A DNA stretch of 64,000 nucleotides from Bradyrhizobium diazoefficiens (GCF_018131185.1 NZ_JAFCJE010000003.1:186001-250000); one strand, 5' to 3'. Shown: positions 53,296 through 62,919, counted from the first letter of the stretch. Program-made: numbers and translations. The notes: a model not told the origin generated them from the letters alone.

Positions 53296-54324
53296 ATGGT
53301 CGCGCTACGCGGAAAAGAGATCGACGCCTTCCTTGCCCGTCCCGATGCGGGTCGTCCGATCGTCCTGCTTTACGGCCCCGATGCCGGCCTCGTGCGCGAG
53401 CGCGCGGATGCGCTGATAGCCTCCGCCGTCGAGGATCCCAACGATCCCTTTTCACTGGTCAAGCTGGATGGCGACGAGCTTTCCGCCGAGCCGTCCCGCC
53501 TCGTCGACGAAGCCATGACCGTGCCGCTGTTCGGCGGCCGCCGCGCGATCCGCGTCCGGGCCGGCTCGCGCAGCTTTGCCAGCGGCGTCGACACTCTCGC
53601 AGAGATGAGCGTCAGGGATTGCCGCATCGTGATCGAGGCCGGCGAGCTGCGCCCGGAATCGCCGCTGCGCAAAGCCTGCGAGAAGGCCAAGACGGCTGTG
53701 GCGATCGGCTGCTATCCCGACACCGAGCGCGATCTCGCCAAGCTGATGGAAGACGAGCTGCGTATCGCCAATTTGCGCATCGCGCAGGACGCTCGCGCCG
53801 CGCTGATGTCGTTCCTCGGCGGCGATCGCCAGGCCTCGCGCAACGAGCTGCGCAAGCTCACGCTCTATGCGCATGGCAAAGGCGAGATCACGCTGGACGA
53901 TGTGATGTCGGTGGTCGCCGATGCCTCCGAGCTGAAGCTCGATCCGATCGTCGACGGCGCCTTCGCCGGTCGGCCCGACATCGTCGAGACCGAGTTCGCC
54001 AAGGCCATGATCGCCGGCACCTATCCCGGCGTGATCATCTCGGCGGCGCAGCGCCAGGCCGCGTGGCTGCACAAATCGGCGCTCGCGATCGCCGACGGCA
54101 CGCCGGCCTCGACGGTGCTCGACAGCGGCTATCCGCGCCTGCACTTTTCACGAAAGCCCGCGGTCGAAACCGCGCTGCGCAATTTCAGCGTGGCGCGGCT
54201 CGCGGCCATCATCGAGCAGCTGGCGACCGCGGCGCTCGACACCCGCAAGCAATCCACCCTCGCCGCCGCCATCGCGCAACGCACGCTGATGGCGATCGCC
54301 GCGAATGCGAAGCGGCGGGGATAG
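53296..54324 (+). CDS. holA: DNA polymerase III delta subunit
   Basis: A 342-residue clamp-loader subunit: GRPIVLLYGPDAGLVRERAD at the N-terminus, ADGDELSAEPSRLVDEAMTVPLFGGRRAI-like (GDELSAEPSRLVDEA) and LTLYAHGKGEITLDDVMSVV in the middle, ending ALDTRKQSTLAAAIAQRTLM. It opens the beta clamp and hands it to primed DNA. ATG 53296 follows a poor Shine-Dalgarno (GGGGCAAC). It is separated from lptE by a repeat, so it may have its own promoter or be transcribed through it. Confidence 0.93.
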   Translation: MVALRGKEIDAFLARPDAGRPIVLLYGPDAGLVRERADALIASAVEDPNDPFSLVKLDGDELSAEPSRLVDEAMTVPLFGGRRAIRVRAGSRSFASGVDTLAEMSVRDCRIVIEAGELRPESPLRKACEKAKTAVAIGCYPDTERDLAKLMEDELRIANLRIAQDARAALMSFLGGDRQASRNELRKLTLYAHGKGEITLDDVMSVVADASELKLDPIVDGAFAGRPDIVETEFAKAMIAGTYPGVIISAAQRQAAWLHKSALAIADGTPASTVLDSGYPRLHFSRKPAVETALRNFSVARLAAIIEQLATAALDTRKQSTLAAAIAQRTLMAIAANAKRRG

Positions 54325-54361
54325 GCCTGCGCTTTCTCGCGTCCCGGACACCCGCCGTCAT

Positions 54362-54377
54362 CCCCGCGTTCGCGGGG
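54362..54377. terminator. GC hairpin between convergent holA and parB
   Basis: CCCCGCG/CGCGGGG with a TT loop lies 37 bp past holA and 20 bp past parB in their respective directions. Neither flank has a long T-run, so its terminator role is only likely. Confidence 0.5.
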
Positions 54378-54396
54378 GCGACAACGACGATCGTCG

Positions 54397-55284
54397 CTAC
54401 AGCGCGCCCTTGGCCAGCCGCTTCATCACCTCGTCGAGCTGATCGAGGTTGCGATAGGTGATCTGGACCGAGCCGCCGGGATCGCGGTGATTGACGGTGA
54501 CCTTGAGGCCGAGCGCGTCGCTGACGCGCTTTTCGAGATCAATCGTGTCGGGGTCCTTATCCTTGCCCCCCGTGCTGCGCGCCTTTTGCGGCTTGCGCTC
54601 CGGCACGCCCTCTTCATGCGCGAGCGCCTCGGCCTGGCGGACGTTGAGGCCTTCCTCGACGATGCGCTTGGCGGCTGCAAGCGGATCCGGCACGCCGATC
54701 AGCGCGCGGGCATGGCCGGCGGTCAGCTCGCCGGTCGCGATGAAGGCCTGCACCTCGGCGGGCAGCTTCGTCAGCCGCATCATGTTGGCGACGTGGCTGC
54801 GGCTCTTGCCGACGACTTTTGCGATGTCCTCCTGGCTGCGTTTGAATTCGTTGGCGAGCGCGTGATAGCCCTGCGCCTCTTCCATCGGGTTGAGATCCTC
54901 GCGCTGCACGTTCTCGACGATCGCGAACTCCAGCGCGTCACTGTCGCTGATGTCGACCGGGACGATCGGCACTTCGTGCAGGCCGGCCATCTGCGAGGCG
55001 CGCCAGCGCCGCTCGCCAGCGATGATCTCGAAGCGATCCTGTGCGCCCTTCACCGGACGCACCACGATCGGCTGGATCACGCCGTGCTGCCTGATGGACT
55101 CGCTTAGCTCCTTCAGTTCGGCGTCCGAAAAAGTGCGGCGCGGATTGCGCGGATTGGCCTTGATGAACTCGATCGGCACCTTGCGCTGCGCCCGCGGACG
55201 GTCGACGTGCTGGGCTTCGCCGCCGACATCGCCGATCAGACTTGCAAGACCCCGGCCCAGTCGCGAACGCGCTTCATCGGCCAT
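54397..55284 (-). CDS. parB: Chromosome-partitioning protein ParB
   Basis: A 295-residue centromere-binding CTPase. SRLGRGLASLIGD at the start, then the arginine-rich patch GERRWRASQMAGL (CTP site region, near residue 90), LNPMEEAQGYHALANEF, and the helix-turn-helix SHVANMMRLTKLP; the C-terminal dimer domain is near 230-290. ATG 55284 has AAGGGAG 7 bases upstream. It should load at the parS sites found between 56.9 and 59.3 kb and spread along the DNA, working with ParA encoded 156 bp upstream. Confidence 0.97.
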   Translation of the reverse strand: MADEARSRLGRGLASLIGDVGGEAQHVDRPRAQRKVPIEFIKANPRNPRRTFSDAELKELSESIRQHGVIQPIVVRPVKGAQDRFEIIAGERRWRASQMAGLHEVPIVPVDISDSDALEFAIVENVQREDLNPMEEAQGYHALANEFKRSQEDIAKVVGKSRSHVANMMRLTKLPAEVQAFIATGELTAGHARALIGVPDPLAAAKRIVEEGLNVRQAEALAHEEGVPERKPQKARSTGGKDKDPDTIDLEKRVSDALGLKVTVNHRDPGGSVQITYRNLDQLDEVMKRLAKGAL

Positions 55285-55347
55285 CGCCAGCTCCCTTGGA
55301 TTCACGGTGCAGCACTCCAGAACTGAATTTCGAATTACGGGTCGTAG

Positions 55348-55425
55348 GGCGGATTAGCGAAGCGTCATCCGCCATGGCTTTGTTCGAGGCGGGAGATTCG
55401 GCGGGTTACGCTGCGCTGACCCGCC
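55348..55425. repeat. GGCGGAT/GGCGGGT intergenic repeat between parA and parB
   Basis: Two hairpins in tandem: GGCGGAT(TAGCGAAGCGTC)ATCCGCC at 55348-55373 and GGCGGGT(TACGCTGCGCTG)ACCCGCC at 55400-55425. It separates parA from parB, so parB may need transcription through it or a separate start. Confidence 0.65.
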
Positions 55426-55440
55426 CTGCGGATCTCTCCG

Positions 55441-56307
55441 TCAATGCGTCGTCCGCAACTCACGCTCGCGCTGGATCACTTCGGTGGCGAGCCGCAAGTA
55501 AGCTTCGCTGCCAACGCATTTGAGATCGTAGACCAGCACCGGCTTGCCGTAAGACGGCGCTTCCGAGATGCGCACGTTGCGCGGAATCATGGTCTTGTAG
55601 ACCTTCTCGCCCATGAACTGCCGCACGTCGGCAACGACCTGGTTCGAGAGATTGTTGCGCGAGTCGAACATGGTCAGCACGATGCCGTGGATCGACAGGT
55701 TCGGGTTGAGCGTCGAGCGCACCTGCTCCACCGTCTGGAGCAATTGCGACAGACCTTCGAGCGCGAAGAACTCGCATTGCAGCGGCACCAGGATCGCATC
55801 GGACGCCGCCATCGCGTTCACCGTGAGCAGGTTCAGCGAGGGCGGACAGTCGATCAGCACATAGGTGTAGTCGGCATCCGGCGACACGTTGTTGTTGAGC
55901 GCGCCGATGGCGTCGCGCAGCTTGAAGGCGCGGCCGGGCGTGGTGCCGAGCTCGAGCTCGAGGCCGGAGAGATCCATGGTCGAGGGCGCGATGTGAAGCC
56001 GCGGCACAGCGGTCGAGACCACGGCTTCACGCAGCGGAGCTTCTCCGATCAGCACGTCGTAGGTCGAGCAGGACCGGTTGCGGCGGTCGATGCCGAGGCC
56101 GGTCGAAGCGTTGCCCTGCGGATCGAGATCGACGATCAGAACACGTTCGCCGATCGCCGCGAGTGCCGTGCCGAGGTTGATCGCTGTGGTTGTCTTACCC
56201 ACCCCGCCCTTCTGATTCGCCAGCGCCAGGATACGCGGATGGCCGTGCGGGACCTCGCTGGTCGGTTCCCGACTCTGCTCTTGCTGCGGCTCGTCAATCA
56301 CGGTCAT
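55441..56307 (-). CDS. parA: Chromosome-partitioning ATPase ParA
   Basis: A 288-residue deviant-Walker ATPase: ALANQKGGVGKTTTAINLGTAL (deviant P-loop KGGVGKT with the signature Lys) near residue 30, LIVDLDPQGNAST, DCPPSLNLLTVNA, and PLQCEFFALEGLSQLL. It segregates the ParB-parS complex by a DNA-bound gradient. ATG 56307 is the natural start. It lies between rsmG (28 bp upstream) and parB in the usual order. Confidence 0.97.
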   Translation of the reverse strand: MTVIDEPQQEQSREPTSEVPHGHPRILALANQKGGVGKTTTAINLGTALAAIGERVLIVDLDPQGNASTGLGIDRRNRSCSTYDVLIGEAPLREAVVSTAVPRLHIAPSTMDLSGLELELGTTPGRAFKLRDAIGALNNNVSPDADYTYVLIDCPPSLNLLTVNAMAASDAILVPLQCEFFALEGLSQLLQTVEQVRSTLNPNLSIHGIVLTMFDSRNNLSNQVVADVRQFMGEKVYKTMIPRNVRISEAPSYGKPVLVYDLKCVGSEAYLRLATEVIQRERELRTTH

Positions 56308-56335
56308 CGAATTTCCCCACTCGCCCCTGAACGCC

Positions 56336-57106
56336 TCACCCGCGCCGTTCAGCCGACATCAGCTCGACTATCCAACCATCGCCGGTACGGCTTCGATGGA
56401 GCTGCGGCTGAATATTCCAATATTTAGCGGCTTCGGTCAATTCAGCCTCTACATCTTGACCCTTAGGAAATAACGCCTTTGCGCCCTGGCGCATCAGCGG
56501 CTCCGCAAAGCCGATGAGTTGATGTAGCGGAGCCAGCGCGCGCGCGGTGACGCAATCGACGGGGCCGGTGATTCTATCCACATTATCCCCGATCTCAGCG
56601 AGATGTACGACTCCCGGAGATGCGGTGACGCGAACCGCTTCGCGCAAAAACGCGGCCTTCTTGGCGATTCGCTCGACGAGATGGATGCTCGCACCCGGCG
56701 TCCCGGCCATGGCGCAGGCCAGCACGACACCGGGAAAACCGCCGCCGCTGCCGAGGTCGGCCCATCGTTTTGCCGACGGCGCGAGATCGATGAGCTGGAG
56801 CGAATCGGCGATGTGCCGGGTCCAGAGGTTCGGCAGGGTCGAGGGCGCGACCAGATTGGTCTTGGCCTGCCACTCCCGGAGCAGTGCGATGTAGCGATCG
56901 AGCCGGGCTTCCGTTTCATGTGAAACGGGCGCGAGCCTCAAGGCCTCGCGCTTGTCGGCGGCGATGATCGAATCGAGCGCCCGATCGTCGTCGCTGGCCT
57001 TATCGATCCTCGGTTTGGCTGGAGCCGGTTCGGATCGACCCGCGCCCTCACCCGTTCCTGGTCGTCGCGATAGCGGCCTGTCCCCGCCCGGTCCGCGCTG
57101 TTTCAC
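56336..57106 (-). CDS. rsmG: 16S rRNA m7G527 methyltransferase RsmG
   Basis: A 256-residue AdoMet enzyme that methylates G527 of 16S rRNA. Motifs: LREWQAKTNLVAPS, DLGSGGGFPGVVLA (AdoMet loop), HLVERIAKKAAFLREA, and VTARALAPLHQLI. GTG 57106 is the first start after mnmG and lies inside a parS-like palindrome; it gives about 45 extra, poorly conserved residues at the N-terminus. A TTG near 56947 would give a length closer to other family members. A second parS-like site (CGTTTCATGTGAAACG) lies within the coding sequence at 56912-56927. Confidence 0.9.
   Translation of the reverse strand: MKQRGPGGDRPLSRRPGTGEGAGRSEPAPAKPRIDKASDDDRALDSIIAADKREALRLAPVSHETEARLDRYIALLREWQAKTNLVAPSTLPNLWTRHIADSLQLIDLAPSAKRWADLGSGGGFPGVVLACAMAGTPGASIHLVERIAKKAAFLREAVRVTASPGVVHLAEIGDNVDRITGPVDCVTARALAPLHQLIGFAEPLMRQGAKALFPKGQDVEAELTEAAKYWNIQPQLHRSRTGDGWIVELMSAERRG
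56912..56927. other. parS-like site 1 (within rsmG, one core mismatch)
   Basis: CGTTTCATGTGAAACG differs from TGTTTCACGTGAAACA at the central CG (TG here) and at the two end bases. It could be a weak ParB site. Confidence 0.5.
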
Positions 57107-57114
57107 GTGAAACG
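57099..57114. other. parS site 2 (mnmG-rsmG junction)
   Basis: TGTTTCACGTGAAACG matches the ParB consensus TGTTTCACGTGAAACA at 15 of 16 positions. It contains the candidate GTG start of rsmG. Confidence 0.85.
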
Positions 57115-57115
57115 C

Positions 57116-58996
57116 CTATGCGATTGCCTTGGAGGTCTTCCGGGCCTCGCGGCGGAGATAGGCCGCGAGGATGCCGAGCGCGGCGGGCGTCATGCCGTCG
57201 ATCCGGCCAGCCTGCCCGACGGTGAACGGCCGTGCCTTCTCCAGCTTGGCGCGGACCTCGTTGGAGAGACCGGGGACAAGGCTGTAATCGACTTCTGACA
57301 GCACCATTCCCTCGTCGCGCCGAAAGGCCTCGACGTCGGCGCTCTGGCGCTCGAGGTAGACATCGTACTTGGCGTCGATTTCGAGGTGGGTCGCGATGAC
57401 GGGCTCAATCGTGGAAAGCTCCGGCCAGATCGCGCGGACCTGGCTCCAGCCGATCTCCGGATAGGCCATCAGCTCGAAGGCCGACCGGCGCTGGCCGTCC
57501 CGATTCAGCGACAGGCCATGCTTGATTGCCTCGTTCGGGGTGATCGTCAGTGACTTCGACAGCGCCCTGGCTGCGTTCAACGCATCCATCTTGGTGCGAT
57601 GATGCCGGGTCCTGGCATTGCCGACGCAGCCGAGCGCAATCCCCTTCTCGGTGAGGCGCCGATCGGCATTGTCGGCTCTCAGCGTTAGCCGGTACTCGGC
57701 TCGCGATGTGAACATCCGATAGGGCTCGCTGATCCCGCGGGTGACGAGGTCGTCGATCATCACGCCGAGATAGCCGTCGGCCCGATCGAAAACCGCCAGC
57801 GCGGCGCCGCTCGCGGAGAGCGCAGCGTTCAGGCCGGCCACGATGCCCTGCCCGGCGGCCTCTTCGTATCCGGTGGTGCCGTTGATCTGCCCGGCCAGGA
57901 ACAGACCCCGCATGCGCTTGGTCTGCAAGGTTGGGTCGAGCTCGCGGGGATCGATGTGGTCGTACTCGATGGCATAGCCCGGACGGACCATCTTCACCCG
58001 CTCCAGGCCAGGAATGCTGGCGAGGATCGCGAGCTGGACCTCCTCGGGGAGCGAGGTTGAGATCCCGTTGGGATAGACTGTGCTGTCGTCGAGGCCTTCC
58101 GGCTCCAGGAAGATCTGATGGCCGTCGCGGTCGCCAAAGCGGACGATCTTGTCCTCGATCGACGGGCAATAGCGCGGGCCGGAGCTCTTGATCTGACCGG
58201 AGTACATCGGAGAGCGATGAACATTCGCCCGGATCACCTCGTGCGTGCCGGCTGTGGTCCGGGTGATACCGCACTGGATCTGCGGGGTCGTGATCCGCTC
58301 GGTCATCACCGAGAATGGCTCCGGCGGCTCGTCTCCGGGCTGCATCTCGACCGTGGACCAGTCGATCGTGGTGCCGTCCAGACGCGGCGGAGTGCCGGTC
58401 TTGAGCCGCCCAAGGGTGAAGCCGGCACGCTCGAAGGAAGCGGACAGACCGGTCGCGGGAGCCTCACCGACACGGCCGGCGGGCCAATTCTTCTCGCCGA
58501 GATGAATGAGACCGCGGAGGAAGGTGCCGGTGGTGACGACCACAGCCCCTGCCCGAAGCTCCCGGCCGTCCGCCAGGCGAAGACCCGTCACCCGGCCCTC
58601 GGCCACGATCAGCTCGTCGGCCTCACCTTCGATAACGGACAGACCTTCAGTCGCCCGGATCGCTGCCTGCATCGCAGCGGCATAGAGTTTTCGGTCGGCC
58701 TGCGCTCGGGGACCACGGACCGCCGGACCTTTGCGGCGATTGAGCACGCGAAACTGGATGCCGCCGGCATCGCCCACGCGTCCCATCAGACCATCGAGCG
58801 CATCGACTTCGCGAACCAGATGTCCCTTGCCGAGACCGCCGATGGCGGGATTGCAGGACATCGCGCCGACCGTGGAAAAACGATGCGTCACCAGAGCGGT
58901 CGTTGCACCCATCCGGGCAGAAGCGGCCGCAGCTTCACAGCCGGCGTGGCCGCCGCCAATCACGATGACGTCGAAGCTGTCTCGCTCTGGTCGCAT
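57116..58996 (-). CDS. mnmG: tRNA uridine-5-carboxymethylaminomethyl modification enzyme MnmG
   Basis: A 626-residue FAD- and NADH-dependent protein that with MnmE modifies U34 of several tRNAs. [23 protein letters not shown] is the FAD loop, [22 protein letters not shown] follows, and [14 protein letters not shown] and [20 protein letters not shown] are conserved later; the C-terminal helical MnmE/tRNA domain ends with [19 protein letters not shown] ([13 protein letters not shown]). Formerly gidA. It is upstream of rsmG with only 9 bp between. Confidence 0.97.
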   Translation of the reverse strand: MRPERDSFDVIVIGGGHAGCEAAAASARMGATTALVTHRFSTVGAMSCNPAIGGLGKGHLVREVDALDGLMGRVGDAGGIQFRVLNRRKGPAVRGPRAQADRKLYAAAMQAAIRATEGLSVIEGEADELIVAEGRVTGLRLADGRELRAGAVVVTTGTFLRGLIHLGEKNWPAGRVGEAPATGLSASFERAGFTLGRLKTGTPPRLDGTTIDWSTVEMQPGDEPPEPFSVMTERITTPQIQCGITRTTAGTHEVIRANVHRSPMYSGQIKSSGPRYCPSIEDKIVRFGDRDGHQIFLEPEGLDDSTVYPNGISTSLPEEVQLAILASIPGLERVKMVRPGYAIEYDHIDPRELDPTLQTKRMRGLFLAGQINGTTGYEEAAGQGIVAGLNAALSASGAALAVFDRADGYLGVMIDDLVTRGISEPYRMFTSRAEYRLTLRADNADRRLTEKGIALGCVGNARTRHHRTKMDALNAARALSKSLTITPNEAIKHGLSLNRDGQRRSAFELMAYPEIGWSQVRAIWPELSTIEPVIATHLEIDAKYDVYLERQSADVEAFRRDEGMVLSEVDYSLVPGLSNEVRAKLEKARPFTVGQAGRIDGMTPAALGILAAYLRREARKTSKAIA

Positions 58997-59052
58997 GACC
59001 GGACTTCTAACTCAGAGGCGTGAAAGCCGGAAGTAGAAACTCAGGCGGCGGA

Positions 59053-59068
59053 TGTTTCACGTGAAACG
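59053..59068. other. parS site 3
   Basis: TGTTTCACGTGAAACG, 15 of 16 matches to the ParB consensus, in the mnmG-mnmE gap. Confidence 0.88.
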
Positions 59069-59101
59069 AGGCTGCTCTTGTGGCGCCCGAATGTGATTTT
59101 C

Positions 59102-59120
59102 GCGAAAACAACCCCATGCA
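59102..59120. repeat. 19-base element shared with 23145-23163
   Basis: GCGAAAACAACCCCATGCA is identical at both places and both copies are intergenic. The flanks differ. It lies between parS sites 3 and 4. Confidence 0.7.
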
Positions 59121-59169
59121 CAGTACAAGAGGCGTTGATTCGTTTGCGTTTTGGGCCGCTGATCGGCGG

Positions 59170-59185
59170 CGTTTCACGTGAAACG
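59170..59185. other. parS site 4
   Basis: CGTTTCACGTGAAACG, a perfect 16-base palindrome, differing from the consensus only at the two end bases. Confidence 0.88.
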
Positions 59186-59205
59186 AAGGGCTCTCGGGTC
59201 CATCC

Positions 59206-59221
59206 TGTTTCACGTGAAATA
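59206..59221. other. parS site 5
   Basis: TGTTTCACGTGAAATA has one mismatch to the consensus, at position 15. Confidence 0.85.
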
Positions 59222-59252
59222 CCCGGAACTTGTTGCCAGCCAAGCGCTCCGC

Positions 59253-59268
59253 TGTTTCACGTGAAACG
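59253..59268. other. parS site 6
   Basis: TGTTTCACGTGAAACG, 15 of 16 matches, about 16 bases from the mnmE terminator. Confidence 0.88.
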
Positions 59269-59283
59269 CAAGCAATGGAACAA

Positions 59284-59312
59284 GCTCTAGTTCTACAATG
59301 AAGAACTAGAGC
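59284..59312 (-). terminator. Terminator of mnmE
   Basis: GCTCTAGTTCT (59284-59294) pairs perfectly with AGAACTAGAGC (59302-59312) over a 7-base loop; the stem ends at the last base of the mnmE stop codon. The run downstream on the minus strand is TTGTTCC. Confidence 0.75.
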
Positions 59313-60649
59313 TACTTCCCAATGCAGAACTTCTGGAAAATGGCTCCCAGGACGTCTTCGACGTCCACCCGTCCCAGTAACCGACCGAGGGCATAAGCGG
59401 CGGCACGCAGCTCTTCGGCCGCAAGCTCCTCGCCCTCTTCTACAAGCTCCAGGCTCCGTCGCAAGCTGTCAGACGCTTGGCGCAGGAGATCCCGCTGGCG
59501 GGTCCGGGTTACCAACGCACCCTCACCGGTTCCGAAGAACTCCGCGGCAAATTTCACCAAGGCATCGACCAGATCTGGAATGCCGTCGCCCCGGCTCGCC
59601 GAGATCCCGAACTCCCCCTGCGGCTCCACCGCCCCGACCTCACCAAGATCGATCTTGTTGCGCACGACCCAGACCGTGCCACCGGACAGATCGCTCGCAG
59701 CGCTGGACGTCAGATCGGTGGCCTGTCCACCCTCCACCAGCCACAACACGAGGTCGGCGCTCCCAGCCCGGGCCCGCGCCCGGCGCACGCCCTCCTGCTC
59801 GACGGGATCGTCGGTCTCGCGGATGCCGGCGGTATCGATGACCGTGACGGGGTAGCCGTCGAGATCAAGCTGTACCTCGATCACGTCACGCGTGGTGCCG
59901 GCATGCGGCGAGACGATCGCAACCTCGCGACGCGCGAGCTGATTCATCAGCGTCGACTTGCCGACGTTCGGATGGCCTGCGATGGCAACCACGAGACCGT
60001 CGCGCAAGCGTTCAGAATGTCCCTGTGCCGCAAGCACTTCTGCGATTTCGTCGTGAAGAGAATTGATCGTTTTCACCGCCGGCGCCATCAGTTCTGCCGG
60101 CACGTCACCCTCATCGGAGAAATCAATTCCGGCCTCGATCAGCGCGGAGGCCTCGATGATCCGATCGCGCCAGTCGCGCGCGCGATCCCCGAGCAGACCC
60201 TGCAATTGCCGCAGCGCCTGGCGCCGCTGCCGGTCGGTGTCGGCGTGAATGAGATCGTCGAGGCCCTCGGCCTCGGTGAGATCGAGCTTGCCGTTCTCGA
60301 ACGCCCGTCGCGTGAATTCACCCGGCTCGGCCGCCCGCGTATTCTGAATAACAGAAATCGAGGAGACGAGCGCCGCCAATACCGCGCGGCCGCCATGGAC
60401 GTGGAATTCGGCGACGTCCTCGCCGGTCGCGCTGGCCGGCCCCGGAAACCAGAGCACGACCGCATCGTCGATCGGCCGGCCCGCTTGGTCGCGGAGCAGC
60501 CGGCGAACAGCCTGTCGCGGCGCCGGCAGCTTGTCCGCCAGGGTCGTCAGCACCTGGCCGGCCTGCGATCCCGACACGCGGACCACGGCGATGGCGCTCG
60601 GCGCCCGGCCGGACGACAATGCAAAGATGGTCTGGTCTCGCGGATGCAT
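59312..60649 (-). CDS. mnmE: tRNA modification GTPase MnmE
   Basis: A 445-residue GTPase acting with MnmG on tRNA U34. The N-terminal formyl-THF-binding fold starts [26 protein letters not shown]; the G domain lies between about 215 and 370 ([30 protein letters not shown]), and the C-terminus ends in the family motif CIGK. ATG 60649 is the family start. It is in the same orientation as rho upstream and mnmG downstream. Formerly trmE. Confidence 0.97.
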   Translation of the reverse strand: MHPRDQTIFALSSGRAPSAIAVVRVSGSQAGQVLTTLADKLPAPRQAVRRLLRDQAGRPIDDAVVLWFPGPASATGEDVAEFHVHGGRAVLAALVSSISVIQNTRAAEPGEFTRRAFENGKLDLTEAEGLDDLIHADTDRQRRQALRQLQGLLGDRARDWRDRIIEASALIEAGIDFSDEGDVPAELMAPAVKTINSLHDEIAEVLAAQGHSERLRDGLVVAIAGHPNVGKSTLMNQLARREVAIVSPHAGTTRDVIEVQLDLDGYPVTVIDTAGIRETDDPVEQEGVRRARARAGSADLVLWLVEGGQATDLTSSAASDLSGGTVWVVRNKIDLGEVGAVEPQGEFGISASRGDGIPDLVDALVKFAAEFFGTGEGALVTRTRQRDLLRQASDSLRRSLELVEEGEELAAEELRAAAYALGRLLGRVDVEDVLGAIFQKFCIGK

Positions 60650-60970
60650 GCCCTATTTGTCCGGCTGCCGGCGAAAAGGCAAATGTCCGTCCAAATGAAA
60701 AGAGGGCACAGTTTGCTGCGCTGCTTGCTGCAGCAAGCGATCATGTTGCACCGCAATACCAGTCCAGGGTTTTGCTGCGCCTTTATCAAGCGCGGACCGG
60801 CAGGCACAGCGCGGCTGTTAATTATTGTATGATAACTCAACAACTTAACTGAGAGCTTGCTTCGGCATCGCGCCGGCTTCCATGCTGCACATTCGCTGCA
60901 ACAAAGCCGCACAATGAACAGGGCGCCCGAAGGCGCCCTCTGAACCTATGCGATCTATGTTGCAGTGCAC
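60650..60970. other. rho-mnmE gap with palindrome and AT-rich stretch
   Basis: No gene is seen in these 321 bases. They hold the perfect 16-bp palindrome GCTTGCTGCAGCAAGC (60723-60738), an AT-rich segment (TTAATTATTGTATGATAACT near 60817), and the rho terminator at 60920. It should include the mnmE promoter. Confidence 0.5.
60920..60939 (-). terminator. Terminator of rho
   Basis: AGGGCGCC-CGAA-GGCGCCCT, a perfect 8-bp GC stem, lies 31 bp past the rho stop. It lacks a long T-run on the minus strand, so it is probably a partial terminator. Confidence 0.6.
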
Positions 60971-62236
60971 TCAGGTATTCATGGAGTCGAAGAACTCGGA
61001 ATTGCTCTTGGTCGATCGCAGCTTGTCGAGCAGGAAGTCGATCGCGTCCATCGTCCCCATCGGATTGAGGATGCGGCGGAGCACGTACATCTTCTTGAGG
61101 ACCTGCGGATCGGTGATGAGCTCTTCCTTGCGGGTGCCCGAGCGCGAGATGTCGATCGCCGGGAAGGTGCGCTTGTCCGAGACCTTGCGGTCCAGGATCA
61201 GTTCCGAGTTACCGGTGCCCTTGAACTCTTCGAAGATGACTTCGTCCATGCGGCTGCCGGTATCGACCAGCGCGGTCGCGATGATGGTCAGCGAGCCGCC
61301 CTCCTCGATATTGCGGGCGGCACCGAAGAAGCGCTTCGGGCGCTGCAGCGCGTTGGCGTCAACACCGCCGGTCAGCACCTTGCCGGATGACGGCACGACC
61401 GTGTTGTAGGCGCGGCCGAGACGGGTGATCGAATCGAGCAGGATCACGACATCGCGGCCATGTTCGACCAGACGCTTGGCTTTTTCGATCACCATTTCGG
61501 CGACCTGGACGTGACGCACCGCCGGCTCGTCGAACGTCGACGACACGACCTCGCCCTTCACCGAACGCTGCATGTCCGTAACTTCTTCCGGACGCTCGTC
61601 GATCAGAAGCACGATCAGATAGCACTCGGGATGATTGTGCGTGATCGAGTGCGCGATGTTCTGCATCAGCACAGTCTTACCCGTGCGCGGCGGCGCCACG
61701 ATCAATGCGCGCTGGCCCTTGCCGATGGGAGCGACGATGTCGATCACGCGTGCAGACAGGTCTTTCCGCGTCGGATCGTCGATCTCCATGCGGAAACGCT
61801 GATTCGGAAACAGCGGCGTGAGGTTGTCGAAATTGACCTTGTGCTTGGCCTTTTCCGGATCCTCGAAGTTGAGCGTGTTGACCTTGAGCAGCGCGAAATA
61901 GCGCTCGCCCTCTTTCGGGCTGCGGATATGGCCTTCGATGGTGTCGCCCGTGCGCAGGCCGAAACGGCGGATCTGCGACGGCGAAACGTAGATGTCGTCC
62001 GGGCCCGGCAGATAATTCGCATCGGGCGAGCGGAGGAAGCCGAAGCCGTCGGAGAGCACTTCGACGACGCCCTGGCCGACAATGTCGGTCTCGGCGAGAG
62101 CGAGCTGCTTGAGGATGGCAAACAGCAGCTCCTGCTTGCGCATGGTGCTGGCGTTCTCGACCCCATTCTCCTCCGCAAACGAGACGAGCTCGGCCGGGGT
62201 TTTGGACTTGAGGTCTTCGAGTTTAATTTCCCGCAT
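60971..62236 (-). CDS. rho: Transcription termination factor Rho
   Basis: A 421-residue hexameric RNA helicase. [25 protein letters not shown] starts the N-terminal helix domain, [30 protein letters not shown] lies in the RNA-binding OB fold, and [14 protein letters not shown] is the Walker A motif, with [20 protein letters not shown] and the Q-loop and R-loop segments following. ATG 62236 is the family start; the frame extends 53 codons further upstream without conservation. Rho often controls its own leader. Confidence 0.97.
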   Translation of the reverse strand: MREIKLEDLKSKTPAELVSFAEENGVENASTMRKQELLFAILKQLALAETDIVGQGVVEVLSDGFGFLRSPDANYLPGPDDIYVSPSQIRRFGLRTGDTIEGHIRSPKEGERYFALLKVNTLNFEDPEKAKHKVNFDNLTPLFPNQRFRMEIDDPTRKDLSARVIDIVAPIGKGQRALIVAPPRTGKTVLMQNIAHSITHNHPECYLIVLLIDERPEEVTDMQRSVKGEVVSSTFDEPAVRHVQVAEMVIEKAKRLVEHGRDVVILLDSITRLGRAYNTVVPSSGKVLTGGVDANALQRPKRFFGAARNIEEGGSLTIIATALVDTGSRMDEVIFEEFKGTGNSELILDRKVSDKRTFPAIDISRSGTRKEELITDPQVLKKMYVLRRILNPMGTMDAIDFLLDKLRSTKSNSEFFDSMNT

Positions 62237-62484
62237 TGGGGTGGTCCTGTGGGGTAACCTTGGGAGGGGGTGCGAGGAGGCTCTGAAATGCGGACGTGAG
62301 AAGGTAAGGTCCGCAGGTCTGGCAAGGTTAAGTGCCGGTGAGGCTTCAAACCTGATGCGGTGTCCGGCCTCTGGAAAGCTCAGACACAACCACATCCGCC
62401 TGCGTTGGGTGGGATATCGCCAATATAGAAAATCGCTTCCTGCTCCGCAAGCCGAAGCGCTGAGCTAATCGTCAGGCGCCTTGC
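62237..62484. other. Leader and upstream region of rho
   Basis: A 248-bp gap downstream of hemJ and upstream of rho. It is rich in G runs near the start (GGTGGTCCTGTGGGGTAACC) but shows no obvious hairpin, riboswitch or gene. A transcription leader subject to Rho autoregulation is possible. Confidence 0.3.
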
Positions 62485-62919
62485 CTAGAACGGCTTCACG
62501 ATCACCATGATGACGATCAAAATCATCAGGACGGTCGGCACCTCATTGATAATGCGATAGAATTTTTGAGACCGCGGGCGCCGGTCGGCGGCGAAATCCT
62601 TCAGCCAGCGGGAAAAAAAGCCGTGGACCGCCGACATCGCCAGGACCAGTGCAAGTTTTACGTGCAGCCAGCCGAACGAGAACCAGTGACCGGACCAGGC
62701 GAGATAGAGCCCGGCAAGCCAGGTGACCATCATGGCCGGGTTGATGATCGCCTTGAGTAGCCGGCGCTCCATCACCTTGAACGTTTCCGACTGCTTCGAG
62801 CCGATCTCGGCCTCGGAATGATAGACGAACAGCCGCGGCAGATAGAGCATGCCGGCCATCCAGGCGATGACCGCGATCACATGCAGCGCCTTGATCCAGA
62901 GATAGACGTCTTCGAACAT
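62485..62919 (-). CDS. hemJ: Protoporphyrinogen oxidase HemJ (UPF0093 family)
   Basis: A 144-residue membrane protein with four helices. LWIKALHVIAVIAWMAGMLYLPRLFVYH has the conserved His and Trp/Arg region of HemJ, followed by ERRLLKAIINPAMMVTWLAG, WLHVKLALVLAMSAVHGFF and FYRIINEVPTVLMILIVIMVIVKPF. HemJ oxidises protoporphyrinogen IX in haem synthesis in many alphaproteobacteria. It lies upstream of rho, with the candidate origin gap beyond its start. Confidence 0.93.
   Translation of the reverse strand: MFEDVYLWIKALHVIAVIAWMAGMLYLPRLFVYHSEAEIGSKQSETFKVMERRLLKAIINPAMMVTWLAGLYLAWSGHWFSFGWLHVKLALVLAMSAVHGFFSRWLKDFAADRRPRSQKFYRIINEVPTVLMILIVIMVIVKPF

Larger units (their letters stand above)
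58997..59311. other. mnmG-mnmE gap carrying a parS cluster
   Basis: This 315-bp gap on the upstream side of mnmG has no gene. It holds four parS sites (59053, 59170, 59206, 59253), the 19-mer GCGAAAACAACCCCATGCA (59102-59120), and the mnmE terminator. It must also carry the mnmG promoter on the minus strand. Confidence 0.8.
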
